Below, one piece after another: positions 9,701 to 17,531 of a stretch of 64,000 bases of DNA; the stretch's first letter is position 1, and each line of letters begins with the position of its first letter. Made by a program: the position numbers and the translations under genes. Below the pieces are notes generated by a model that worked only from the letters and a program-made list of their open reading frames with translations, was not told the DNA's origin and did no database searches. The stretch lies in assembly GCA_965279355.1 (NCBI GenBank), contig OZ257155.1, forward strand, positions 3,906,001-3,970,000, in the 5' to 3' direction. The stretch comes from G965279355 sp965279355. Its GTDB lineage: Bacteria; Pseudomonadota; Alphaproteobacteria; CACIAM-22H2.

Positions 9701-10258
9701 GGCGTAGAGACCGTAATCCATGAACTCCTGCACGCCAGCCGGATTGAGCACCGGAATCATCGCCGAGGCCATGGCGTGCTCGGACTGATGCGGCAGAGTG
9801 GACGACTTTGCGTTGTGATCGTCGCCGAGCAGCGCCAGCACGCCGCCGTGGCGGCTGGTGCCGGCCATGTTGCCGTGCTTGAACGGATCGCCGGCGCGAT
9901 CGACGCCAGGACCCTTGCCGTACCAGATGGAGAACACGCCGTCGTATTTGGCGCCAGGGAAGATGTTGGTCTGCTGGCTGCCCCAGCATGATGTGGCGGC
10001 GATCTCTTCGTTGAGACCGGCGGTGAAGCTGATGTGATGGCGCTTGAGGAACTTGCTGGCGCGCCAGAGCGTCTGGTCGTAGCCGCCAAGCGGCGAGCCC
10101 CGATAGCCGGAAATGAAGCCAGCCGTGTTGAGCCCGGCCGCGAGATCGCGCTGGCGCTGCATCATCGGCAGCCGCACCAGCGCCTGCGTGCCGGTGAGGA
10201 ATACGCGCCCGGATTCGAGCTCATATTTGTCGTCGAGGCTGACCGCCGCTAACGCCAT
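6782..10258 (-). CDS. Indolepyruvate ferredoxin oxidoreductase, fused alpha and beta subunits
   Basis: About 1158 residues. It would oxidatively decarboxylate aryl (indole) pyruvates to aryl-acetyl-CoA, reducing ferredoxin, in aromatic amino acid breakdown. The N-terminal IorA-like part has a pyrimidine-binding domain and a TPP-binding region (GCPHNTSTRVPDG, then GGIGCHTLALFMERH). Cysteine-rich 4Fe-4S segments follow (CEGCGDCSVKSNC and CNKDFSCLNGFC). The C-terminal IorB-like part starts at VAGIGGTGVVTIGALLG. An upstream in-frame ATG at 10321 exists, but 10258 has GGAGG 4 bases before it and begins MALAAVSLDDKYELE, as homologues do. It is a single-gene unit. Confidence 0.92.
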   Translation of the reverse strand: MALAAVSLDDKYELESGRVFLTGTQALVRLPMMQRQRDLAAGLNTAGFISGYRGSPLGGYDQTLWRASKFLKRHHISFTAGLNEEIAATSCWGSQQTNIFPGAKYDGVFSIWYGKGPGVDRAGDPFKHGNMAGTSRHGGVLALLGDDHNAKSSTLPHQSEHAMASAMIPVLNPAGVQEFMDYGLYAFAMSRYSGCWTSMVCVADTVESSASVHLDPNRVSIVTPNDFEIPPGGVHIRWPDNWNEQEFRLHKYKIYAALAFGRANKLDRIVIDSPRPRFGIITTGKSYLDVRQALDYLGIDDKLAAEIGLRLYKVGMPWPLEREGARHFAEGLEEVLVVEEKRALIENQLKEQLYNWRADVRPRVIGKFDEQREWILPSAGELAPAQVARVIANRIAPFFSTPHIAERLAFLDAKEKQLKAPHPTAKRPPYFCSGCPHNTSTRVPDGSRAAGGIGCHTLALFMERHNDTFTQMGGEGAQWIGQAPFTETQHIFQNVGDGTYTHSGSLTIRASVAAGVNITYKILYNDAVAMTGGQMPEGHLTVAQITQQVAAEGVKRIVVVSDEPDKYPTNFGFAPGVTIHHRDDLDTVQRDLREVKGVSVLVYDQTCAAEKRRRRKRGTFPDPDRRVFINEAVCEGCGDCSVKSNCLSVVPVETEFGRKRAIDQSSCNKDFSCLNGFCPSFVTVHGGKPRKPDAAHGRDDGGRFAALPQPTLPSLNQPYNVLVAGIGGTGVVTIGALLGMAAHLESKGCSVLDMTGLAQKGGAVLSHIRIAHEPDDIHAMRIADGDANLLIGCDLVVAAADEALGRLSPESRVVVNSFETITGAFTRDPDLKLPSAALVHSLEDAVGAGHLDRIDATNVATRLLGDSLATNLFLLGFAYQRGLVPVSAEAIERAIEINAVSVDMNTRAFRWGRLAAADPAAVQDAAMPALVPLTRKLSQSFDEIVARRGAFLTAYQDAAYARRYEGLVRRVVDAETARAKGQSGIAEAVARYYFKLLAYKDEYEVARLYADPAFLKTLRVQFEGDWRLEFHLAPPVTAERDVTTGHLKKRGFGPWMMTAFRLLAKFKFLRGTAFDPFGRTEERRIERRLITEYEMLVDEVIRTLDPANHALAVDLASLPEQIRGFGHVKAAHLQRVEQRKKALLACYRNPAPDVQAAE

Positions 10259-10405
10259 TTGTCCTCCCATTGATTGAACGTAGTGTACTCCCACGCATCG
10301 CACAATGCGCAGTGGCATCAATTGGTTAGGCGAAAGAACACCACCGTCACGCGGCAGCTCCGCGCACGAAGATTGCGATGGGCGGTTAACCGACGAAATT
10401 CCGCG

Positions 10406-11305
10406 CTAACGGCGGCGGAAGCGGGCGGTGAGGCTCGGCGGTCCGTCGCTTGCGACCCGCCCTGACTCCACAAGGTCCAGCAGATGGGCCAGCACCGAAT
10501 GTGCGGCCGCGCGCTGCAGGCCGGGCGGATAGCCGGCGTACACGCTCGACACGATGACTGGAATCTCGGTATCGCCCGCATCGAGGCGGTGAAGGATCGA
10601 GGCCGTTCGCTCGTTGCGATGCTCGATAAAGGCCTGCACGAACGGCTTGGGGTCGGGGATCGACGGTCCATGCGTCGGCCAGTAAAGCTGGTCGTTGCGG
10701 GTGAGCAGCTTGTCGAGCGATCGCATGTAGTCGCTGAGACTGCCGTCCGGCGGCGCGATGATGCTGGTCGACCAGCCCATGACATGGTCGCCGGTGAACA
10801 GCACCTTTTCTTCTTCCAGTGCGTAGCAGAGGTGATTGGAGGTGTGTCCGGGTGTGTGGACGGCGGTCAGGTTCCAGCCGTCACCTTTGATCGTTTCGCC
10901 GTCACGGACGACATGGTCCGGCACGAACTCGCGATCGCCGCCGGCCTCCATGCCGGGCGGCAGATCGGCACGCCCCGCGCCATGCTCTCCGAAGCCGTAG
11001 GTCCGCGCGCCTGTCGCTTTCTTGATCGGGGCTGCCGCCGGCGAGTGATCGCGATGGGTATGGGTGACGACCAGCTTGTCGATCGTCTCGCCGCGCAAGG
11101 CCTGCAGCACGGCGTCGATGTGCTCGGCGATCTCCGGACCCGGATCGATCACCGCGACCTTGCCGTGTCCGACAATATAGGTGCCGGTGCCGTCGGCGGT
11201 GAAGGCGCTCGGGTTGCGCGCGACGATCCGGCGGATCATCGGCGACAGGGTTTCCGCTACCGCGTATTCGAATTTGAGCTCACGCCGGAAGGGAATTTTC
11301 GCCAT
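10406..11305 (-). CDS. MBL-fold metallo-hydrolase (LACTB2-like)
   Basis: 299-residue metallo-beta-lactamase-fold hydrolase. The zinc motif THTHRDH, HTPGHTSNHLCY, LFTGDHVMG and YWPTHGP are in family order, and a short winged-helix-like tail (residues 225-295) is typical of LACTB2-type proteins. The start is 2 bases after the NUDIX stop, so MFS, NUDIX and MBL genes form one operon. The substrate is unknown; members include thioesterases and RNA nucleases. Confidence 0.9.
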   Translation of the reverse strand: MAKIPFRRELKFEYAVAETLSPMIRRIVARNPSAFTADGTGTYIVGHGKVAVIDPGPEIAEHIDAVLQALRGETIDKLVVTHTHRDHSPAAAPIKKATGARTYGFGEHGAGRADLPPGMEAGGDREFVPDHVVRDGETIKGDGWNLTAVHTPGHTSNHLCYALEEEKVLFTGDHVMGWSTSIIAPPDGSLSDYMRSLDKLLTRNDQLYWPTHGPSIPDPKPFVQAFIEHRNERTASILHRLDAGDTEIPVIVSSVYAGYPPGLQRAAAHSVLAHLLDLVESGRVASDGPPSLTARFRRR

Positions 11306-11307
11306 GG

Positions 11308-12084
11308 CTAGGGCCTCGAGATCCCGGCGCCGACCTGCAGTTCCGTCACGTCGTAGCCGACATCAGGCGGAATGCGAAGCGTCGTTCCGGTTTCACTGCG
11401 AATGATTTCCGGAATGATGGTGACGACAGGCTCGTTTCGCGCTTTCTCAAGCGCGTCTGCCACTGTCTCGCTGTGGCGAAGTTTGAGAAGGTTCAGCCGG
11501 GTCACAAACACAAGCTTGAACTTGCCCTGGTCGGCGCCAAGGATGGCGTCTCGCGCCGTGATCCAGAAACTGCCGGTTGCCTCGAAGCCGTCATGCACCG
11601 TGATCTGGTCATTGGGGGCCGGCGCCAGAAAGAAATGAGTATCGAAGCGCTTTGGTTGATCGACCGGCGTGATCCAGTGCGCATAACGGACCAGCAGATC
11701 GGTGGCGAGCTGGACCCGCCCGCCGTTCACGAACGTCTCGAAGTTGACGGCGCCTGCGTGATTTTTCTGAAGAGTTTTCAGAGCGTCGTGAGACAGCAGG
11801 CCTTGTTCTCCACGGGGACGTCCCAGCAGGACGCCGCCTTCTTCGTAGGTCTCACGAATCGCACTGACGCGATAAACGAGCTCCTGCCGCCCGACAGTGG
11901 TCACGGCGCAATGCGGACAAAGTGCTTCGTCCTCGGCGCTGACCTTGCCGCCCGGAAATACGAGCGCGCCGCCGGCGAACCCGGCCTGATCGCTTCGGGT
12001 CTGCATCAGGATTTCGATGCCGCGTGGGCTGTCGCGCAGCAACAGCAGGGTAGCGGCGGGGATCGGTTTGACCGGGGTTGTCAT
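11308..12084 (-). CDS. NUDIX hydrolase
   Basis: 258 residues starting MTTPVKPIPAATLLLLRD. A Nudix box is visible around RETYEEGGVLLG, preceded by GGALVFPGGKV, with a long C-terminal part typical of NUDT19-like CoA or nucleotide pyrophosphatases. The open frame extends further upstream, but that part is antisense to the MFS gene. The ATG at 12084 overlaps the MFS stop by 4 bases (ATGA), showing translational coupling. Confidence 0.88.
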   Translation of the reverse strand: MTTPVKPIPAATLLLLRDSPRGIEILMQTRSDQAGFAGGALVFPGGKVSAEDEALCPHCAVTTVGRQELVYRVSAIRETYEEGGVLLGRPRGEQGLLSHDALKTLQKNHAGAVNFETFVNGGRVQLATDLLVRYAHWITPVDQPKRFDTHFFLAPAPNDQITVHDGFEATGSFWITARDAILGADQGKFKLVFVTRLNLLKLRHSETVADALEKARNEPVVTIIPEIIRSETGTTLRIPPDVGYDVTELQVGAGISRP

Positions 12085-13526
12085 AACGTCGCTCGCAGCG
12101 GTCGATGCTCCATGAAGAGCAGGCTCAGGAAGCTCAAAAAGTAACTCACGGCCACGACGGTGAACATAAGGCTGAACACCGCGGTAACCGCAGGGTCCAC
12201 GGCACCCGCGGTATGCGTGCCTTCCTTGATGAGCTGGACGATGACGGGATTGCCGCTGCCGAGGATCAGTGAGCCGAACACAGCGCCGCCAACGGCGGCA
12301 CCAATCGTGCGGATGAAGTTCAGAGTCGCAATCGCAACACCAAGATGACGAGGATCGACGGCGTTCTGCGTCGAGACTGTGCCTATCGGGAACATGACGC
12401 CAATGGAAAAGCTGCTGATCGCCAGTAATGCTTCGATGAAGATCAGCGGCATTGTAACGTAATAGGCAAGTGTAGTCGTCGCGGCGCAACCAATCAGAAG
12501 GACGATCGCGCCAAAGCGCTTCGGATTTTCCAGCTTGCCGATAAGTCGTCCCATCACAACGCCGCCCATCATGGCGCCGAACACCGGACCCATGAGGGCG
12601 AGGCCGGCGACACCCGGCGAGAGGCCGACGACGAGCTGGAAGTAGATCGGCAGGTAGGCCCCGATGCCGAGGGAAATGAGCATCGTGAAGAAGTTTGACG
12701 TTGCGACAGGCGACACAACGCGGTTGCGCAATACGGCCAGCGGCAGGATCGGGTTTACGGCGCGCCGCGTGTGCCAGACGAAGACGATCAGGAGGAGCAC
12801 GGTGACGCCGGCGAGGCCAAGAATTTCAGGTGAGGTCCAGGGATAGCGTGTTCCGCCCCAGCTCAGCGCGAATAGAAGGGACAGCGTGAAGAGGACGAGC
12901 ATCACGCTGCCGAAGATATCGAGGTTTTGTGACGTTCGCCGCGACGGGCGACGGCTGAGCACGCGATTCATCAGATAGATGGCGATGAGGCCAAACGGCA
13001 GGTTGATCCAGAAGATCAGGGACCAGTGCGCGTATTGCGCCAATACGCCGCCGAGGATCGGGCCGCCGACATTGGAGGCTGTGAAGGCTACGGAAAGATA
13101 GCCCTGATACTGCCCGCGATCGCGCGGGGCAAAATGATCGCCGATGACCGCCTGGCAGAGCGAGATCAGCCCGCCGCCGCCAAGCCCCTGCACGGCGCGT
13201 CCGAACGACAACGACAATACACTCTGCGACAGCGCACAAAAAATGGAGCCGACCATGAACAGGCTGAGCGCCAACAGAAGCATCTGACGGCGGCCATAGA
13301 TATCGCTGAGCTTGCCGTAGAGCGGCGTTGCGGCAGTGGCGCTCACCAGATAGGCGGTAATTGTCCAAGGCAGAAATTCGATATCGCCCAGCGCGTGTCC
13401 GATGGTGGGAAGCGCCGGTCCGATACTGGACTGCATCATTGAGCCCAGAAAAAGCGTGAAGACGATTCCGCTGATGATCGACATCCGCTCGGTCTGGGTG
13501 AGCGAATGGTCTGTTGCCGAGTTCAT
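12081..13526 (-). CDS. MFS drug/H+ antiporter, DHA2 (14-TMS) family
   Basis: 481-residue major facilitator of the EmrB/QacA type, expected to export drugs or toxic metabolites. About 14 hydrophobic segments, the loop motif GKLSDIYGRRQMLL between TM2 and TM3, and the motif C-like GPILGGVLAQY in TM5 are seen. It is first gene of an operon with the NUDIX and MBL hydrolases. No separate regulator is adjacent. Confidence 0.9.
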   Translation of the reverse strand: MNSATDHSLTQTERMSIISGIVFTLFLGSMMQSSIGPALPTIGHALGDIEFLPWTITAYLVSATAATPLYGKLSDIYGRRQMLLLALSLFMVGSIFCALSQSVLSLSFGRAVQGLGGGGLISLCQAVIGDHFAPRDRGQYQGYLSVAFTASNVGGPILGGVLAQYAHWSLIFWINLPFGLIAIYLMNRVLSRRPSRRTSQNLDIFGSVMLVLFTLSLLFALSWGGTRYPWTSPEILGLAGVTVLLLIVFVWHTRRAVNPILPLAVLRNRVVSPVATSNFFTMLISLGIGAYLPIYFQLVVGLSPGVAGLALMGPVFGAMMGGVVMGRLIGKLENPKRFGAIVLLIGCAATTTLAYYVTMPLIFIEALLAISSFSIGVMFPIGTVSTQNAVDPRHLGVAIATLNFIRTIGAAVGGAVFGSLILGSGNPVIVQLIKEGTHTAGAVDPAVTAVFSLMFTVVAVSYFLSFLSLLFMEHRPLRATL

Positions 13527-13593
13527 AAGGCGGGGGCGTTCCTAGTGTTTTGGGGAGGCTATTGGAGCCCGGGAGACCTGTAAAGCTGCGGAC

Positions 13594-14397
13594 TTAACGC
13601 TCGCGCGGCCGGGCGCTTTCATGCCAGTGCCGGAGCAGGCGCTGCGAAAGTTTGTCGAGCACGAAGTAGATCGCGATGCCGGCGATCGAGAGCATCACCA
13701 GAGCCGCGAACATTCGCGGAATCTGCAGGCGATAGCCGGATTCCAGGATGCGATAGGCGAGACCGGTCTCCTCGCCGCCGGTGCCGGCGACGAACTCGGC
13801 GACAACAGCGCCGATCAAAGCGAGGCCGCCGCTGATGCGTAAGCCGGCCAGAAAATAGGGCAGGGCTGTCGGCATTAGCAGGAAACGCAGGGTCTGCCAG
13901 CGAGACGCACGATAGAGCTGGAAGAGATCGCGCAGACCGTGATCGGCGCTGGCGAGGCCGAGAGTTGTATTCGAGACAATTGGAAAAAAGGCGACGAGCC
14001 AGGCACAGATTAGCAGCGACAGAAAGACGTCGTTGGCCCAGATGATGATCAGCGGCGCAATCGCGACGATCGGTGTCACCTGCAGAATGATTGCATAGGG
14101 CAGGACACTCGCTTCGATCCAGCGCGACTGCGACATCAGGATGGCCAGCGCTAGGCCCAGTGCCGCTGCGACGAACAGGGCCGCAAACGCGATACGCAAC
14201 GTTACCCATAGCGAACCCAGCAGGCTTATTCCGTCCGCCCACAGGGTCTGGAGGATCACCAGCGGCCCCGGCAGGACATAGACCGGTATCTCCTGCAGCC
14301 GGACGAGCGCCTCCCAGGCGATCAGCACCAGCAGGCCGAAAGCGGTCGGCGCCAGCAGACGCGGCAGTCGGCCGAGCGGATCGCGCGCGGCTGCCAT
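13594..14397 (-). CDS. ABC transporter permease (TauC/SsuC/ThiX type)
   Basis: 267-residue inner-membrane permease with about six TM segments. The binding-protein-dependent loop (EAA-like) lies around residues 165-190 (LFQLYRASRWQTLRFLLMPT). It forms an importer with the ATPase and binding protein upstream. Its ATG directly follows the ATPase stop codon (TAGATG), so the two are coupled. Confidence 0.9.
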   Translation of the reverse strand: MAAARDPLGRLPRLLAPTAFGLLVLIAWEALVRLQEIPVYVLPGPLVILQTLWADGISLLGSLWVTLRIAFAALFVAAALGLALAILMSQSRWIEASVLPYAIILQVTPIVAIAPLIIIWANDVFLSLLICAWLVAFFPIVSNTTLGLASADHGLRDLFQLYRASRWQTLRFLLMPTALPYFLAGLRISGGLALIGAVVAEFVAGTGGEETGLAYRILESGYRLQIPRMFAALVMLSIAGIAIYFVLDKLSQRLLRHWHESARPRER

Positions 14398-15168
14398 CTA
14401 GGCCATCGCTCCCGCGAGTTCTTCGGAGACGACGCGGCACATGTCACCGAAATCAGGCGTCGTTCGCAGGGATGCATCGCGAACCGGCGGCAATTCGATC
14501 GGCAGGTCGCAGGCGATTCGTCCCGGTCGCGCGGTCATCACCACAACGCGTCCGGACAAAAAGACGGATTCGAATACGCTATGCGTGACGAACAGCACAG
14601 TGAGCTTGCGGTCGCGCCAGATGCGCAGCAGGTCTTCGTTCAGACGGAAGCGAGTCAGTTCATCAAGCGCGGCAAACGGTTCGTCGAGCAGCAGGATATC
14701 AGGCCGTGTTACCAGCGCGCGCGCAATGGAGGCCCGCATCCGCATGCCGCCGGACAGTTCGCGCGGGTAAGACGGGGCGAAGTCAGAGAGTCCGACCAGC
14801 GCCAGCACTTCATCGACGCGCGGCTTTAGATCGTTCGCCGCGACATGCGCGAGGCGTAGCGGCAGCGCCACGTTCTCGAAGACGCTGGCCCATGGCATCA
14901 AGGTCGCGTCCTGAAACACAAACCCGATATTGCCGGGCCGCTGGTCGCCGCCGGCCCAGCGGATATGGCCGCGGCTGGGTTCGGTCAGATTGGCGATCAG
15001 ACGCAGCAGGGTGCTTTTGCCGCAGCCGGATGCCCCGAGGATACCGACGAATTCGCCGGCCCTTACGGAGAGATTGACGCCGTCGAGTGCCGTTACGCCG
15101 TTGGGAAAGCTTTTGCCGACCCCCATCAGTGACAGCAGAGGGTCGCCGGAAGGCCGCGCGTCAGACAC
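14398..15168 (-). CDS. ABC transporter ATP-binding protein (SsuB/TauB type)
   Basis: 256-residue nucleotide-binding subunit. Walker A is GASGCGKST (about 42-50), followed by a Q-loop near GFVFQDATLMPW, signature ELSGGMRMRASIARALV, Walker B ILLLDEPFAALD and switch VTHS. The start codon is GTG and begins directly after the TAG of the binding-protein gene. It powers import by the neighbouring permease. Confidence 0.93.
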   Translation of the reverse strand: MSDARPSGDPLLSLMGVGKSFPNGVTALDGVNLSVRAGEFVGILGASGCGKSTLLRLIANLTEPSRGHIRWAGGDQRPGNIGFVFQDATLMPWASVFENVALPLRLAHVAANDLKPRVDEVLALVGLSDFAPSYPRELSGGMRMRASIARALVTRPDILLLDEPFAALDELTRFRLNEDLLRIWRDRKLTVLFVTHSVFESVFLSGRVVVMTARPGRIACDLPIELPPVRDASLRTTPDFGDMCRVVSEELAGAMA

Positions 15169-16158
15169 CTATTTCTTGAGCTCCAGCCCGTGCTTCTTAT
15201 TCACGAAGGCGAGTGTATAGGCTTTCTTCCAGTCCATGCTGGCGGGATAGAGCCCTTCTTTCGACATGACATCGAAAAAGTCCTTCCAGCGTGCCTCGCT
15301 CATCGCGCCGATGCCGAATGCCGTCGAATCACCGGAATCGATCACGCCGCGTTCGGTGAGTTTGGCCCGGCCGTAGGCGATCAACTCGTCTGTCATTTCC
15401 GGGTTGTCTTTCTTGATCAGGGCATTGCCCGGCGATGGATCGCCATAGGTGTAATTGTACCAGCCTTCGATCGAGGCATTTACGAAGCGTTGCACCAGAT
15501 TGGGCTTCTCCTGCACCAGCTTCTGCGAGGTCTGGATTATCGCCGCGTAGCTCGAATAGCCGTAGTCGGCGATGAGATGGACGACCGGCTTGATGCCCTG
15601 CTTTTCGATGGTCAGCGGCTCGCTCGACAGATAGCCCTGCTGCGTGGCGTTACGGTCGGTGAGGAAGGGCGCGACATTGAAATTGTAGGGACGGATCTGG
15701 CTGTCGGTGTAGCCGTATTTCGATTTGAGGAAGAGCCACACGCCGGCGCGCGTGTCAGAACCGATCATGATCGGCTTGCCCTTCAGAGATTCCAGATTGT
15801 CGTTGCCGACACCGGCGTGCGAGATCAGAACCTTCGGGTCTTTCTGGAACATTGCGGCGACCGCAACCATCGGCACGTTTTCGCGCACGAAATTCAGCGA
15901 GCCGAAGGAATCCGGCGTCATGTTGAAATCGAGACGGCCGGCGGCAAGCAGCTGCGCGTGATTGACCTGCGGTCCACCGGGTCGCAACGTCACCTCAAGT
16001 CCGTGCTTGCGGTAGATGCCGGCAGCGATGGCCTGGTAAAAGCCGCCGTGTTCGGCCTGCGCCTTCCAGTCGGTACCAAACGAGACCTTGTCCTGGGCCG
16101 CAACGGGGGCGGTGAGCGCGACGGATAGCAGGGTCGCGGCGGTTCCAATCCAGCGCAT
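15169..16158 (-). CDS. ABC substrate-binding protein, NMT1/THI5-like
   Basis: About 329 residues. A Sec signal peptide (MRWIGTAATLLSVALTAPVAAQ) precedes a NMT1/THI5-like domain (FGTDWKAQAEHGGFYQAIAAG, then LAAGRLDFNMTP). Family members bind pyrimidine precursors of thiamine, riboflavin, sulfonates or similar small ligands; the ligand here is not determined and no TPP or FMN riboswitch was seen. An upstream TTG at 16176 is possible, but the ATG at 16158 has GGGAG 7 bases before it and gives a standard signal peptide. First gene of the importer operon. Confidence 0.87.
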   Translation of the reverse strand: MRWIGTAATLLSVALTAPVAAQDKVSFGTDWKAQAEHGGFYQAIAAGIYRKHGLEVTLRPGGPQVNHAQLLAAGRLDFNMTPDSFGSLNFVRENVPMVAVAAMFQKDPKVLISHAGVGNDNLESLKGKPIMIGSDTRAGVWLFLKSKYGYTDSQIRPYNFNVAPFLTDRNATQQGYLSSEPLTIEKQGIKPVVHLIADYGYSSYAAIIQTSQKLVQEKPNLVQRFVNASIEGWYNYTYGDPSPGNALIKKDNPEMTDELIAYGRAKLTERGVIDSGDSTAFGIGAMSEARWKDFFDVMSKEGLYPASMDWKKAYTLAFVNKKHGLELKK

Positions 16159-16218
16159 TGGGCGTCTCCCGGTCAAAACTCTGTTGGCGGACAGGCTAAT
16201 GCAGGGCGCGGCGTGAGG

Positions 16219-17481
16219 CTAGTGGCGCGCTGCGGACTCGGGCGTTACGTCGGTCAGGCGGTCGATGCGTGCGAGCCGAGGGAAAATCTTCAGGCAAGCG
16301 CCGACAACGATCAGCGTGCCAACACCGCCGATGACGACGGCCGAGACAGCGTTGAGCCACGCCGCCATCGCACCGGCACGGAACTCGCCCAGCTCGTTGG
16401 AGGCACCGACGAAGAGCATGTAAACGGCGCTGACCCGGCCGCGCATCTGCTCCGGTGTCGAAAGCTGTACGATGGTCGAGCGAACGAACACGCTGATGAC
16501 ATCGCCCGCGCCGAGGGCCGCAAGTGCGACGAGCGACACAATAAAAATCTCGGAAAGGCCAAATACGATCGTTGCAGCGCCATAGAACGCCACACCGACG
16601 AACATCACGGCGCCGGTGTTGCGACGTATCGGGAAGTTGGCCAGCAGCAGGGCCGTGGCGACAGCGCCGACCGCCGGCGCGCTGCGCAGCAGGCCCAGTC
16701 CTTCGGGTCCGACCTGCAGAATGTCCCGCGCGAAGATCGGCAGCAGCGCCGTCGCGCCGCCGAGGATGACGGCGAACAGATCGAGTGAAATGGCGCCGAG
16801 CAGGATGGGCGTCCGCGCGACATAGATGATGCCCTCGCGGACCCGTCCGAACGCCGTCGTCCCGGCGGTGATTGGCGTATCGTACAGGCCGCGTGCGCGG
16901 ATTGCGGTCATGGCGGCAGCGACACCAAGGCACAGCACAAGGCAGGTGCCGTACACGATGTCCGGTCCGAAGACGAAGAGCACGCCGCCGATGGCGGGGC
17001 CGATGATCGTGGCGGTCTGATAGGCGGAGGAATTCCAGGCGACGGCATCCGCGAGTTGCGCGGCGGGAACGACAATTGGCGGAAAGGATTGCTGGGCGGG
17101 CCCGGAGAACGCGCGGCCGGCGCCGAACAGCGCCATTCCGGCATAATACGGCCAGACCTCCGTCGATCCGCTGAGCGTCAGGGCGAGAAAGAGCCCCGAC
17201 GTGCCGGCTTGTGCGAGGTAGGACAGGGCAAGGATCAGGCGCCGGTCGACGCGATCGGTCAGGTCACCGGCTGGCAGGGTCAACAGCGCGAATGGAACGA
17301 ACAGCGACAGCCCGACATAACCGAGCGCCATGGGATCGTTGGTCAGGTTGTAGACCTGCCAGCCGACCGCGACGGACTGCATCTGGATGCTGAGGGACGA
17401 CAGGAAGCGCCCGGCCAGAAGGAAGCGGAAGTCGCGGATGCGCAGAACGGCGCGCTGGCCTGAGCCGGAAGACGATGTCAT
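16219..17481 (-). CDS. MFS transporter (EntS/MFS_3 type)
   Basis: 420 residues with about 12 TM segments and an N-terminus (LRIRDFRFLLAGRFLSSLSIQMQSVAVGWQVYNLT) characteristic of the MFS_3/EntS group, whose members export siderophores or other metabolites. The loop GDLTDRVDRRLILALSY matches the MFS TM2-TM3 motif. It ends 60 bases before the binding-protein gene on the same strand. The substrate is unknown. Confidence 0.88.
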   Translation of the reverse strand: MTSSSGSGQRAVLRIRDFRFLLAGRFLSSLSIQMQSVAVGWQVYNLTNDPMALGYVGLSLFVPFALLTLPAGDLTDRVDRRLILALSYLAQAGTSGLFLALTLSGSTEVWPYYAGMALFGAGRAFSGPAQQSFPPIVVPAAQLADAVAWNSSAYQTATIIGPAIGGVLFVFGPDIVYGTCLVLCLGVAAAMTAIRARGLYDTPITAGTTAFGRVREGIIYVARTPILLGAISLDLFAVILGGATALLPIFARDILQVGPEGLGLLRSAPAVGAVATALLLANFPIRRNTGAVMFVGVAFYGAATIVFGLSEIFIVSLVALAALGAGDVISVFVRSTIVQLSTPEQMRGRVSAVYMLFVGASNELGEFRAGAMAAWLNAVSAVVIGGVGTLIVVGACLKIFPRLARIDRLTDVTPESAARH

Positions 17482-17531
17482 TTCCCCAGCGTTATCGCAA
17501 AAACCTCGCCAGCGCTACCGCGTAGCTTTCC

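Noticed and set aside
12085..12489. N-terminal extension of the NUDIX ORF
   Set aside because: The added residues are antisense-like (Arg/His/Ser-rich) and lie within the MFS gene. The ATG at 12084 overlaps the MFS stop by 4 bases and begins the family sequence.
14398..16158. Thiamine-precursor transporter with TPP riboswitch
   Set aside because: The upstream sequence is only a short gap after an MFS gene; no TPP riboswitch motif was seen, so the thiamine link is not supported.
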